8,663 nucleotides of DNA from Chloroflexota bacterium (GCA_016210375.1 JACQUH010000254.1:1-8663), one strand, 5' to 3'; positions 1 to 6,194 are shown, numbered from the stretch's first letter. Notes: generated by a model not told the origin, from the letters alone. A program made the numbers and translations.

Positions 1-55
1 CCCTGGCCCGTGGCACTAAGGTTCATCAACTCAATACTTGTGCTGAAGTCGATCT

Positions 56-224
56 GACCTCACCCCCAGAAGTCCCCCACTCCTCCCAGGAGAGGGGGAC
101 TATGACTTGAGGAATCGGTGTGAAGCGGCTCTGCCGCATCACACCGATTCAAACCAATCTTCTCCCCCTTCCCGTGCGGGATGGGGGATTAAGGGGGTTA
201 GGTTATTTCGTAAATGACCATCAG
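56..224. repeat. Palindromic intergenic repeat, copy A (most complete copy)
   Basis: Downstream of the MidA-like gene. The central hairpin has arms at 112-129 and 133-150 with loop TCT, 17 of 18 positions paired (A124 faces A138). To its right, 151-163 matches copy B, then a second hairpin at 164-187 (C-rich arm, GTG loop region, G-rich arm), then GGGGGTTAGGT ending near 203 and ATTTCGTA continuing to 224. The left flank from GACCT at 56 through a C-run/G-run hairpin (about 75-98) looks like a diverged inverted copy of the right flank, so the unit is roughly symmetric. I see no ORF in it. The repeat is seen directly; that it is a mobile or RNA element is inference. Bases 1-55 and 225-283 hold nothing I recognise. 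Confidence 0.8.
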
Positions 225-283
225 TCGGGGGGATTCAATACCACGCAATAGCAAGCGGAACCGGGTACTGAGCGCAACCTGGC

Positions 284-1522
284 TCACCTCCACAGCTCTT
301 CCCACGGCTGCCCCGCGTGGGGGTAGCGCCCCTCCAGGAGCGACAGATGGGCCGAGTCCAGCAGGGGCAGCGGCAGGCTAGCCAGGCGCTCCCTCCAGGG
401 CGGCGAGCCGCCACCCAGCCCCGCCAGGCGGTCCAGGGGCGCGCCCTTGCCCTGCACCAGCACCTTGAAGTCGCCCATGCCTCCAGGGCGGGCCAGCTCC
501 AGGAGCGCCATGGAGTTGGCGTCCCGCTCCCTCTGGGGCAAGCCCAGAGAGGACAGCCGCCGTTGCAGCGTCCCCAGGCCCAGGTTGCGCAGGAAGGCGG
601 CCTGGCTCGCCAGCGGGGCGCTGACTAGCCCGTGCCTCGTCCCAAGGCGGGCCGCGGCGGTGAAGTCCACGTGGGCGGTCATGTCCTGCCGCCCCACGTG
701 GACGTAGGGGTTGGCGGATAGGGTGTTCCGGTAGTAGCAGCGCAGGGTGCCCCGAGACCTCTCTAGCGAGTAGAGCTGCTTCGCCGGATGGCCGTAGTCC
801 ACGGTAAGGACGTAGCCTCGCTCCAGGGCCTGGGTGACTCCCTCCACCCAGGGCTCCAGCGCCAGGCACACCTCGGCCCGCTGGCCTTCCCCCAGGGCCA
901 CGCCCTCGTCCTCAAGGAACGCGGCCACGGCGGAGGAGGATAGCTCGCCTTCCACCTCCCGCAGGTCGCCGTCTTCCCGGGCCACCCACAGCTCACGGAG
1001 GCGCCCACCTCGCATCACCACCCGGTGCACTGGCAGGGCATCCAAGAGCTCGTTGGACAGGATGCAGCCGGTGATGCCCCGGAAGGGGAGGCCCGACGCC
1101 TTCACCCAGCGGACCAGGCCGCCCGGCTCCGACGCCGGCGTCCAGCCCAGGTCCACCGCCACGTACCGCAGCGCCTCCTGGAAAGCCTCGTCCAGGCGCC
1201 GGGTATAGGCCGTCACGTCGCGCGCGAGTGCGCCGCCGCCGGCCCCCTGCTCGGCCACCGTGAAGGAGGAGGGCCGTCCCAGGCGCACCCACATCTCCTC
1301 CAGTTGCAACGCCAACAATGCCCCGAAGGCGGGATGGGCCTCCGGCGCCGTAAAGTAGTCCCTGCCCGCCTCCCTGGGCCGGGCGTAGTAGCCGCCCCTG
1401 GGCCAGTACAGGGCCAGCTCCATGAGCTGGGCAAAGGTCATGCGCCCGCCGGCAGCCAGGCGGCGGTCCAGCTCTTCATCCAGGCTAGGGCCTTCTCTGG
1501 GTAGCTCCGTGGCCTGCCTCAT
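284..1522 (-). CDS. MidA/NDUFAF7-like SAM-dependent methyltransferase (COG1565)
   Basis: A complete 412-residue protein of the MidA/NDUFAF7 family (Pfam Methyltransf_28). Visible family blocks, in order: DYFTAPEAHPAFG at 55-67, the SAM-binding glycine loop EQGAGGG at 91-97, SNELLDALPVH at 156-166, VDYGH at 241-245, GTLRCYY at 258-264 and DMTAHVDF at 280-287. Length and block order fit the full family. The mitochondrial relative methylates an arginine of a respiratory complex I subunit; the bacterial substrate is generally not established, so no target is assigned. The ATG at 1522 is supported by AGGAG nine bases upstream on the minus strand. The stop is TGA at 284-286. It is separated from the GlcG-like gene upstream by repeat B and followed by repeat A, so it is probably its own transcription unit. 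No complex I gene lies nearby. Confidence 0.88.
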   Translation of the reverse strand: MRQATELPREGPSLDEELDRRLAAGGRMTFAQLMELALYWPRGGYYARPREAGRDYFTAPEAHPAFGALLALQLEEMWVRLGRPSSFTVAEQGAGGGALARDVTAYTRRLDEAFQEALRYVAVDLGWTPASEPGGLVRWVKASGLPFRGITGCILSNELLDALPVHRVVMRGGRLRELWVAREDGDLREVEGELSSSAVAAFLEDEGVALGEGQRAEVCLALEPWVEGVTQALERGYVLTVDYGHPAKQLYSLERSRGTLRCYYRNTLSANPYVHVGRQDMTAHVDFTAAARLGTRHGLVSAPLASQAAFLRNLGLGTLQRRLSSLGLPQRERDANSMALLELARPGGMGDFKVLVQGKGAPLDRLAGLGGGSPPWRERLASLPLPLLDSAHLSLLEGRYPHAGQPWEELWR

Positions 1523-1580
1523 GCACTGCGGCTCCTGTTGAAGAGGTAGCCTTCCAGGACGGTTTGTGTGCGCTCAGGCC

Positions 1581-1741
1581 CTGACGGTCATCTACAAGAT
1601 GAACTGCCTCCGGGGTCCCCGATTCTCCCCCTGACCAGGAACGGAAGAATCATTGTGATGCGGCAAGGCCGCAGCACAATGATTCAAACCAATCTTCTCC
1701 CCCTTCCCGTGCGGGAAGGGGGAGTCAGAGGGGGTTAGGTC
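1581..1741. repeat. Palindromic intergenic repeat, copy B
   Basis: This fills most of the 312-base gap between the GlcG-like gene and the MidA-like gene. The main hairpin has arms at 1647-1664 and 1668-1685 with loop AAG, 17 of 18 positions paired (A1658 faces G1674). The right flank is nearly identical to copy A: AAACCAATCTTCTCC, a second hairpin at 1699-1722 with perfectly matched arms, then GGGGGTTAGGT. The left flank begins with CTGACGGTCATCTAC at 1581, a diverged version of the outer edge seen inverted in copy A (212-224), and continues with a degenerate C-rich tract. Relative to A, arm positions 6-7 changed from GG/CC to AT/AT, keeping pairing. The rest of the gap (1742-1834) has an extra AGAGGGTTAGGTT at about 1792 that may be a fragment of the same family. 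Confidence 0.8.
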
Positions 1742-1834
1742 GGAACCCAATTGGCAGGTCATGTTGTCAAAGACCTTGAGGGAAGCGGGCCAGAGGGTTA
1801 GGTTTCCTGGTCAACAACCAAAAGGGCCCTCGCC

Positions 1835-2230
1835 CTACAGCGCCTTCGCCCCGGCAGCGGCGATCTCCTCATCCTCGCTGGAAGCTGCGCCGCTCACCCC
1901 TACCGCGCCGATTACCTGCCCCTCCTCTATGAGGGGCACCGCCCCCTGCGCGGGGATCAAGCGCCCGCCCTGCATGGCGATGATCGCCTGGATCACGGGG
2001 CTGCCGGCGTTGGCGGTGAGCTCCCCGCTGGGCCGGCCAAAGGTGGCGGCGGCAAAGGCTTTCCCGCGGCACACCTCGGAGACCGTCCAGCGTGCTCCGT
2101 CCAGCCGCACCATCGCCCACAGGTCGCCTCGCGCATCCACCACGGCGATGGCAACCCTCACGCCCATCTGCAGGGCCTTCGCCTTCGCCCCCTGGAGCGC
2201 TCGCTCCGCAATAGCCGTTGTCATAGGCAT
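1835..2230 (-). CDS. GlcG/HbpS-family protein (haem-degrading-like domain, DUF336)
   Basis: A 131-residue protein that is entirely one GlcG/HbpS domain (PF03928). The N-terminal helix with TTAIAERALQGAKAKALQMG is followed by the strand VAIAVVDARGDLWAMVRLDGA (26-46), GKAFAAATFGRPS (57-69), and the C-terminal block GAVPLIEEGQVIGAVGVSG (96-114) with SSEDEEIA (118-125). Relatives include HbpS, a haem-binding extracellular sensor in Streptomyces, and GlcG of glycolate loci. Many members have no known activity, so the function here is open; no signal peptide is visible. The reading frame is open further upstream to 2338, but AGGAGG at 2239-2244, eight bases before the ATG at 2230, decides the start. 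A second ATG two codons in (2224) is possible. It has no functional neighbour in the same operon. Confidence 0.82.
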   Translation of the reverse strand: MPMTTAIAERALQGAKAKALQMGVRVAIAVVDARGDLWAMVRLDGARWTVSEVCRGKAFAAATFGRPSGELTANAGSPVIQAIIAMQGGRLIPAQGAVPLIEEGQVIGAVGVSGAASSEDEEIAAAGAKAL

Positions 2231-2238
2231 ACGCTGTT

Positions 2239-2244
2239 CCTCCT
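2239..2244 (-). promoter_or_regulatory. Strong Shine-Dalgarno site of the GlcG-like gene
   Basis: A perfect AGGAGG on the minus strand, eight bases before the ATG at 2230. It rules out the longer upstream extension of the frame, whose extra residues show no family similarity. Confidence 0.75.
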
Positions 2245-2273
2245 GAAACCTAACTTTCCCCAGCATGGTACCA

Positions 2274-2302
2274 CGCCGCCCCTTGCTGCGAGTGGGGCGG
2301 CG
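2274..2302 (-). other. Leader hairpin upstream of the GlcG-like gene
   Basis: A perfect 9 bp GC-only stem (2274-2282 pairing with 2294-2302) with an 11-base loop, ending 43 bases before the GlcG-like start codon. It is not related to the repeat family. It could structure the 5' leader or be the terminator stem of an upstream unit, but no T-run follows. No known riboswitch class was recognised. Confidence 0.4.
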
Positions 2303-2393
2303 GTTCCCCGCTAGCTCTCCTGTTGAATTCAAGGCCAAGAGGGCTGTTGTCAGTCTGGTGAAAACACCGTCTCAGACACTGCCTCAATATGTT

Positions 2394-2486
2394 GTGAGTA
2401 TCTGGGCACGGCGGAGCCGTGCCCAGATACTCACGTTTACTCTACCCCCTTCCCTTGAGGGAAGGGGGATTAAAGGGGGTTAGGTC
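2394..2486. repeat. Palindromic intergenic repeat, copy C
   Basis: The main hairpin has 19 bp perfect arms (2394-2412 and 2416-2434) with loop GGA and the core CTGGGCACGGC. A second hairpin lies at 2445-2468, where the CCCG/CGGG tip of other copies is replaced by CCCT/AGGG so pairing is kept. The unit ends in GGGGGTTAGGTC at 2486. The left flank is not recognisable, so this looks like a right-half element. It shares the 388-base gap between tenA and the GlcG-like gene with copy D. The remaining part (2303-2393) holds nothing I can name. Confidence 0.8.
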
Positions 2487-2510
2487 GGACTAGGTAGCGA
2501 AGCGTTTGAA

Positions 2511-2624
2511 GCACTACACGAGCAATGCACAGAGCCGTGCACAGATGTCTCTACTATTTCTTTCCCTTCCCGATGCGGGAAGAGGGAGTAAGGGGTTAGG
2601 CTATTTCGTACATGGCCTTCAGAG
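2511..2624. repeat. Palindromic intergenic repeat, copy D (degenerate, overlaps the tenA stop)
   Basis: The main hairpin has decayed: TGCAC (2526-2530) and GTGCA (2537-2541) still pair around AGAGCC, resembling the core of copies C and F. The second hairpin is intact as CTTCCCG (2566-2572), loop ATG, CGGGAAG (2576-2582). The right edge AGGGGTTAGGCTATTTCGTA matches copy A, including ATTTCGTA, and runs into the last codons of tenA, so the tenA TGA at 2619-2621 lies within the aligned edge. It is tandem with copy C, separated by about 25 bases. Confidence 0.7.
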
Positions 2625-3287
2625 GGGCCATGTCTCCTTTCTCCAGGCCATCTCCCAAAAGGCGTACTCGTAGCGGGAGCTGGTAACGTAGGCTCGCTCC
2701 ATGCGGGCGCGCTCTTCGGCACTGGCCGCCTGCGCCAACCTGTCCACCAGGCCACGCAGCCATCCGGCCTGGGCCTTGAACTCCGGCGCAGCGTACATGT
2801 CTATCCACTCGGCGTAGAGGGGCGCGCCGGCGGGCTTGCCCTGGGCGGCCAGCGCGAGGCCCACGTCGGAGTAGCCCCACATGCAGGGCAGGAGGGCCGC
2901 TGCCAGCTCGGCGAAGCTGCCGTCATAGGCGGTGCGCACCAGGAAGTCGGTGTACGCCTGGGTCGTTGGGGACGGCATGGTGGCTGCCAGCTCCGCCGCG
3001 CTGACGCCGAAGCGGGCGCAGTAGCCCCGGTGCAGGGCCATCTCCGTGCGCAGCGTCTCGTGCAGCAGGCCGGCGAACCGGCCCATGGTGTCCAGGTCTG
3101 GCGATCGCGCGGCGGCAAGGGCAAAGACCCTGGCGTACTGCACGAGGTAGGCGTAGTCCTGGCGGATGAAATGCTTGAAGGCCTCCACGTCCAGGGTGCC
3201 ATTGCCGATGCCCCGGACGAAGGGGTGGTCCAGAATGGCGCGCTGGAGCGCCAGCGAGCGGTCATAGATGTCTTGTGTGAAGGACAT
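2619..3287 (-). CDS. tenA: TenA-family thiaminase II / aminopyrimidine aminohydrolase
   Basis: A complete 222-residue TenA protein. In well-studied members this cytoplasmic enzyme hydrolyses aminopyrimidines from thiamin breakdown to recover HMP for thiamin synthesis, and can cleave thiamin. The residues expected from Bacillus subtilis TenA are all present: D44, Y47 and Y51 (RQDYAYLVQY), the catalytic C135 with Y139 (LLPCMWGY), Y165 (WIDMY) and E207 (SSRYEYAFWEM). Having the cysteine argues for the classical TenA_C class rather than TenA_E. The C-terminus FWEMAWRKETWPL is the normal family end, so the adjoining repeat D has not truncated it. The ATG at 3287 starts 12 bases after the stop of a small basic ORF; no strong ribosome site is visible, suggesting translation coupled to that ORF. 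No THI-box (TPP) riboswitch was recognised upstream, and no other thiamin gene lies in the window. Confidence 0.92.
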   Translation of the reverse strand: MSFTQDIYDRSLALQRAILDHPFVRGIGNGTLDVEAFKHFIRQDYAYLVQYARVFALAAARSPDLDTMGRFAGLLHETLRTEMALHRGYCARFGVSAAELAATMPSPTTQAYTDFLVRTAYDGSFAELAAALLPCMWGYSDVGLALAAQGKPAGAPLYAEWIDMYAAPEFKAQAGWLRGLVDRLAQAASAEERARMERAYVTSSRYEYAFWEMAWRKETWPL

Positions 3288-3299
3288 GGCTCGGCTCTG

Positions 3300-3449
3300 C
3301 TAGGGAGACCCCCGCGTTTCCCTCCCCTTCTCCGCCCGCTTGCGTATCACCTCCAGCAGCAGGCGCGCGCTCCTTCCGCTGACCAGCATCTTGCGGCGGC
3401 TGCGGCGCTTGCGCTCCCGGCGCTCGCCCTTTGTCTCCTGCTCTTCCAT
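3300..3449 (-). CDS. Small highly basic hypothetical protein
   Basis: A 49-residue ORF starting at ATG 3449 (MEEQETKGERRERKRRSRRK), then MLVSGRSARLLLEVIRKRAEKGRETRGSP. I do not recognise the family. An acidic/lysine start is followed by an arginine-rich stretch (about 10-20) and a short amphipathic helix-like segment (about 25-42); no membrane segment is evident. It ends 12 bases before tenA and would be cotranscribed with it. The frame is open up to 3542, but that extension runs through the hairpin of repeat E and looks non-coding. The ribosome site is weak. It could be a nucleic-acid-binding small protein, or a chance ORF whose only role is leader to tenA. Confidence 0.45.
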   Translation of the reverse strand: MEEQETKGERRERKRRSRRKMLVSGRSARLLLEVIRKRAEKGRETRGSP

Positions 3450-3500
3450 GCCTGGATGGTACGCCAGAAGCGGGTGTGAGGGAAGGGGAACGGGGATTGT

Positions 3501-3509
3501 TGTGGATAA
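3501..3509 (-). promoter_or_regulatory. DnaA-box-like 9-mer (left arm of hairpin E)
   Basis: The minus strand reads TTATCCACA, a perfect match to the bacterial consensus DnaA box. It is the outer half of the left arm of hairpin E. The match is exact; binding is inference. Confidence 0.45.
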
Positions 3510-3534
3510 CTGGACGCGGCATTGCCGCGTCCAG

Positions 3535-3543
3535 TTATCCACA
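3535..3543 (+). promoter_or_regulatory. DnaA-box-like 9-mer (right arm of hairpin E)
   Basis: TTATCCACA on the plus strand is the inverted partner of the site at 3501-3509, separated from it by 25 bases. The two are necessarily linked because they pair with each other in the hairpin, so they count as one coincidence, not two. Confidence 0.45.
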
Positions 3544-3698
3544 TTTCTGTTTTCCCCTTCCCGGTGCGGGAAGGGGGATTAAGGGGGTTAGGTCAGACCT
3601 CACCCAAGCGCCTGACGGTGGATGCCGCCTGGTTGGCGGTGAGCGCCACGCCCCTTTGGGCCAAGGCGGCGCCGGAGAAGCGACCGCGGGGATTCCCC

Positions 3699-3953
3699 CT
3701 AGCTCTTGCCCGAGTTCAATTGCCTGGCCAGGCGGGACTTGCGGCGGGAGGCATTGTTCTTATGGATGGCTCCTGCCCGGACGGCTCTGTCCAGGGCGGA
3801 GACAGCCTTCTGGACGGCGGGCCTTGCGGCCTCTGGGTTGCTCTCGGCAAGGGCGCGCCGTGCGCCGGCGACGGCGGTCCTCGCCGCGCCACGGGGACCC
3901 CGGTTTTGCTGCGCTTTGCGCACTGCTCCACGAAGAGACTTCTCGCTGGGCAT
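3699..3953 (-). CDS. rpsT: 30S ribosomal protein S20
   Basis: An 84-residue, very basic, helical protein of normal S20 length. The C-terminal half carries the family pattern: AVQKAVSALDRAVRAGAIHKNNASRRKSRLARQLN (46-80), with GAIHKNNASRRKSRLA as the clearest signature. S20 binds 16S rRNA early in small-subunit assembly. The N-terminal half (KSLRGAVRKAQQNRGPRGAARTA) fits the family less tightly, with arginine/glycine in place of the usual lysine-rich run. The ATG at 3953 has AAGGA about five bases upstream. It begins 15 bases after the relA/spoT-type stop codon and should be made from the same mRNA, a linkage that joins (p)ppGpp control to a ribosomal protein. No separate promoter was seen in the 15-base spacer. 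Confidence 0.9.
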   Translation of the reverse strand: MPSEKSLRGAVRKAQQNRGPRGAARTAVAGARRALAESNPEAARPAVQKAVSALDRAVRAGAIHKNNASRRKSRLARQLNSGKS

Positions 3954-3968
3954 GGCTTCCTTTCGTTC

Positions 3969-6194
3969 CTAGCCTTTCCTGTTTGCCTCTGCGCCGCTGG
4001 CCATCTCCGCCAGGGCCCCAGGGCGGTTACCGTTACTGACGTTGGTGGCAGCTCGGGTCACATAGGTGACACCCTGTATCTCTTCCAGCTTGGTGAAGAG
4101 GCGGCTAAGCTGGTCCACCCCAGTGGTAAAGACCGTGAGTTGGATAGTGGCGGTGCCATCGTCGTTCTCCTGGGTCACCAGGGAGGCGATATTGATCTTT
4201 TCGCCGGATACCACCGTGGTGATGTCCCGCAGAAGGCCCACCCGGTCCCAGGCGTCTAAAGCGATGCGGACGGGAAGGAGGGTCTTGGTGGAACCCCAGT
4301 CCACCCTGATGAGTCGCTCGGGCTCATCCTCGTTCACGATGTTGCGGCAATCCCGCCGGTGGACGCTGATGCCCCGGGTGCGGGTGATGAAGCCGACAAT
4401 GGCGTCGCCGGGCAGTGGCGAGCAGCACTTTGCCAGGCTGGTGAGCAGGTCCCCCACCCCCAGGACCTCCACCCCGGAGGCGGGCCCCACGGCAGGGGCG
4501 TGGTACTCTGTGGGAGGCATCTTGGCTTCGTGGTGCTGGGTCAGGCGGGTCACCAACTGGTTGATGGTGACGCCGCCGCTGCCTAGGGCCGCCAGGAAGT
4601 CGTCCACGGCATCCATTCGGAAGAGCTTGGCCAACTCCTCCTCGGCGGGATTCAGGCTAAGGCGGCGCAGCTCTCTGGTCAGCAGATCCCGCCCGCGCTG
4701 GATGTTGGCGCCCCGTTCCTGCTTGCGGAACCAGGCGCGGATGCGCTCCCGGGCCGTGGCGCTATGGACGTAGCCGGCGTTGGTGTTGAGCCAGTCCAGG
4801 CTAGGTCCCCGGGCCACCTTGCTCGTCAATATCTCCACCGTGTCGCCGTTCTTGAGCTGGTGGTCCAGGGGCACCAGCTTGCCGTTGACCTTGGCACCCA
4901 TGCACCGGTGGCCCAGCTCCGTATGGACGTGGTACGCGAAATCTATGGACGTGGAGCCTGCCGGCAGCTCCTTGATATCTCCCTTGGGGGTGTAGACAAA
5001 CACCTGGTCCGGTAGAAGGTCCGTCTTTACGTTCTCCAGGAACTCCTCCGCCCCGGTCTCCTCCTGCTGCCACTCCAGAAGCCGTCGTAGCCAGGTCATC
5101 TCCCGTTCAAAGATGTTGTCCTGTCCCACTCCCTCCTTGTAGCGCCAGTGAGCAGCGATGCCGTGCTCCGCTACCTGGTGCATCTCGTCCGTGCGGATCT
5201 GCACCTCCAGAGGCATGGCGTCCGGCCCCATGACAGCGGTATGGAGCGATTGGTAGCCGTTCTCCTTGGGCTTGGCAACGTAGTCGTCCATCTGTCCTGG
5301 CAGAGGGTCCCACAGGTCGTGGACCACGCTCAGGGCCACGTAGCACTCCTTGCGGTCCTTGACCTTGACCCGAAGGGCAAAGAGGTCGTGGATATCGTCA
5401 AAGTCCTTTCCCTGGGCGGCATAGGCCTGCATCTTTCCGTAGACGCTGTAGATATGTTTGGCCCGCCCGGTCACCTGGGCCTTGATGCCCTCCTTGCGCA
5501 GGGCTTGCGAGAGGATGTCCCGCACGTTGGCGATATAGCGCTCCCGCTCGTCCCGTCGCCGCGCCAGAAGGCGAGATATCTCTTTGTACCTGGCTGGTTC
5601 CAGGTGGTGGAAGGACATGTCTTCCAGCCGCCACTTGAGGTCCCACATGCCCAGGCGGTGGGCCAGGGGTGCATAGATGTCCAGGGTTTCCTGGGCGATG
5701 GCCCGCCGTCGCTCCGGCGTGTGGGCCTGGAGAGTGCGCATGTTATGGAGGCGGTCCGCCAGCTTGATGAGCACTACACGCAGGTCTTGGGCCATGGCCA
5801 CCAGCATCTTGCGCAGACTGGCGGCGTGGTCGGTGTCCTCCGAGGGCCGGGCAGCCGCCTTGGCGCCATCGTTAGTCGCTAGGTCCAGCTTGTTCAGCTT
5901 GGTCACACCGTCCACCAGCCGGGCCACGTCCGCACCGAACTCCTCCTCTATCTGCTGGAAGGTGACGCCGCAGTCTTCCATCACGTCGTGCAGCAAGGCC
6001 GCTGCCAGGGTGATGGCGTCCAAGTGCAACTCGGCCAGGTAGCTGGCTGTCTCCACAGGGTGCACGATGTACGGTTCGCCCGTAAGCCGCATCTGCCCCT
6101 CGTGGGCCCTGGCGGCATACTCGTACGCCCGGCGGACGTAGGCCGCGCGGTCTTCCGACAGGTACGTCGCTATCTGGGTGAACAGGTCTTTCAT
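3969..6194 (-). CDS. relA: Bifunctional (p)ppGpp synthetase/hydrolase, RelA/SpoT (Rel) family
   Basis: A long Rel protein of 741 residues from the ATG at 6194. Domains in order: HD hydrolase with H45, the H69-D70-V-M-E73-D74 motif and D147 (KLADRLHNMRTL); synthetase with RAKHIYSVYGKM (244-255), NGYQSLHT (312-319) and LEVQIRTDEMHQVAEHGIAAHW (329-350); TGS domain (about 396-458); helical region; conserved-cysteine domain with C590-C591, H612 and C616; and a C-terminal ACT domain (about 641-715). It makes and degrades the alarmone (p)ppGpp on the ribosome. An intact HDxxED predicts active hydrolase. The motif before DYVAKPKENGYQ is QMDD, nearer the EXDD of monofunctional RelA than the RXKD usual in bifunctional enzymes. 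The frame is open to 6299, but the ATG at 6194 matches family N-termini, follows GGAAGGGGA and sits downstream of a promoter. rpsT follows by 15 bases. The symbol could equally be rel or spoT. Confidence 0.95.
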   Translation of the reverse strand: MKDLFTQIATYLSEDRAAYVRRAYEYAARAHEGQMRLTGEPYIVHPVETASYLAELHLDAITLAAALLHDVMEDCGVTFQQIEEEFGADVARLVDGVTKLNKLDLATNDGAKAAARPSEDTDHAASLRKMLVAMAQDLRVVLIKLADRLHNMRTLQAHTPERRRAIAQETLDIYAPLAHRLGMWDLKWRLEDMSFHHLEPARYKEISRLLARRRDERERYIANVRDILSQALRKEGIKAQVTGRAKHIYSVYGKMQAYAAQGKDFDDIHDLFALRVKVKDRKECYVALSVVHDLWDPLPGQMDDYVAKPKENGYQSLHTAVMGPDAMPLEVQIRTDEMHQVAEHGIAAHWRYKEGVGQDNIFEREMTWLRRLLEWQQEETGAEEFLENVKTDLLPDQVFVYTPKGDIKELPAGSTSIDFAYHVHTELGHRCMGAKVNGKLVPLDHQLKNGDTVEILTSKVARGPSLDWLNTNAGYVHSATARERIRAWFRKQERGANIQRGRDLLTRELRRLSLNPAEEELAKLFRMDAVDDFLAALGSGGVTINQLVTRLTQHHEAKMPPTEYHAPAVGPASGVEVLGVGDLLTSLAKCCSPLPGDAIVGFITRTRGISVHRRDCRNIVNEDEPERLIRVDWGSTKTLLPVRIALDAWDRVGLLRDITTVVSGEKINIASLVTQENDDGTATIQLTVFTTGVDQLSRLFTKLEEIQGVTYVTRAATNVSNGNRPGALAEMASGAEANRKG

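Larger units (their letters stand above)
3478..3594. repeat. Palindromic intergenic repeat, copy E
   Basis: It lies between rpsT and the small basic ORF. The main hairpin has perfect 20 bp arms (3501-3520 and 3524-3543) with loop ATT and tip GCGGC/GCCGC. The second hairpin spans 3554-3577 (CCCCTTCCCG, then CGGGAAGGGG). The right end reads AAGGGGGTTAGGTC to 3594. A shortened left flank (GAGGGAAGGGGAACGGGGATTG from 3478) resembles the inner part of the inverted flank of copy A. Bases 3595-3698 show no gene or recognisable site apart from GGGGGAATCCCC at about 3691-3702, next to the rpsT stop. Confidence 0.82.

Noticed and set aside
112..224. Classical intrinsic terminators at the repeat hairpins
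   Set aside because: No run of T follows the hairpins on the minus strand, where the genes are read. A role at 3' ends remains possible by another mechanism.
834..1208. Plus-strand open frames over the MidA-like gene, and similar ones at 4066-4773, 5148-5882 and 6868-7854
   Set aside because: All are opposite-strand shadows of clear minus-strand genes. Their products are low-complexity and arginine/serine-rich with no family motif.
1581..1604. A conserved peptide (LMVIYEIT-like) encoded by the repeat edges in A, B and D
   Set aside because: The frame can be read in three copies, but differences are not concentrated at third codon positions and no longer ORF with a start and ribosome site continues from it. 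Non-coding edge homology explains it better.
1795..2253. Inverted GGTTAGGTTTC/GAAACCTAAC copies flanking the GlcG-like gene as transposon ends
   Set aside because: Only about 10 bases match, the left one is probably a fragment of the TTAGGT repeat edge, and no target duplication is evident.
3288..3500. A TPP riboswitch upstream of tenA
   Set aside because: The conserved THI-box sequences (such as CTGAGA with its partner ACCTGATC-type block) were not found on the minus strand.
56..3594. A CRISPR array
   Set aside because: The repeats are far apart, inverted or variable in orientation, differ in arm sequence, have no regular spacers, and no cas gene is visible.
3450..3600. A replication origin at the two DnaA-box-like sites
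   Set aside because: Only two sites, which are the same sequence by virtue of the hairpin. There is no AT-rich unwinding region, no cluster of boxes, and no dnaA, dnaN or gyrB nearby.
3522..4259. A 245-codon plus-strand open frame from hairpin E across rpsT
   Set aside because: It runs antisense through rpsT and the rel 3' end, begins inside a repeat hairpin and has no recognisable domain.
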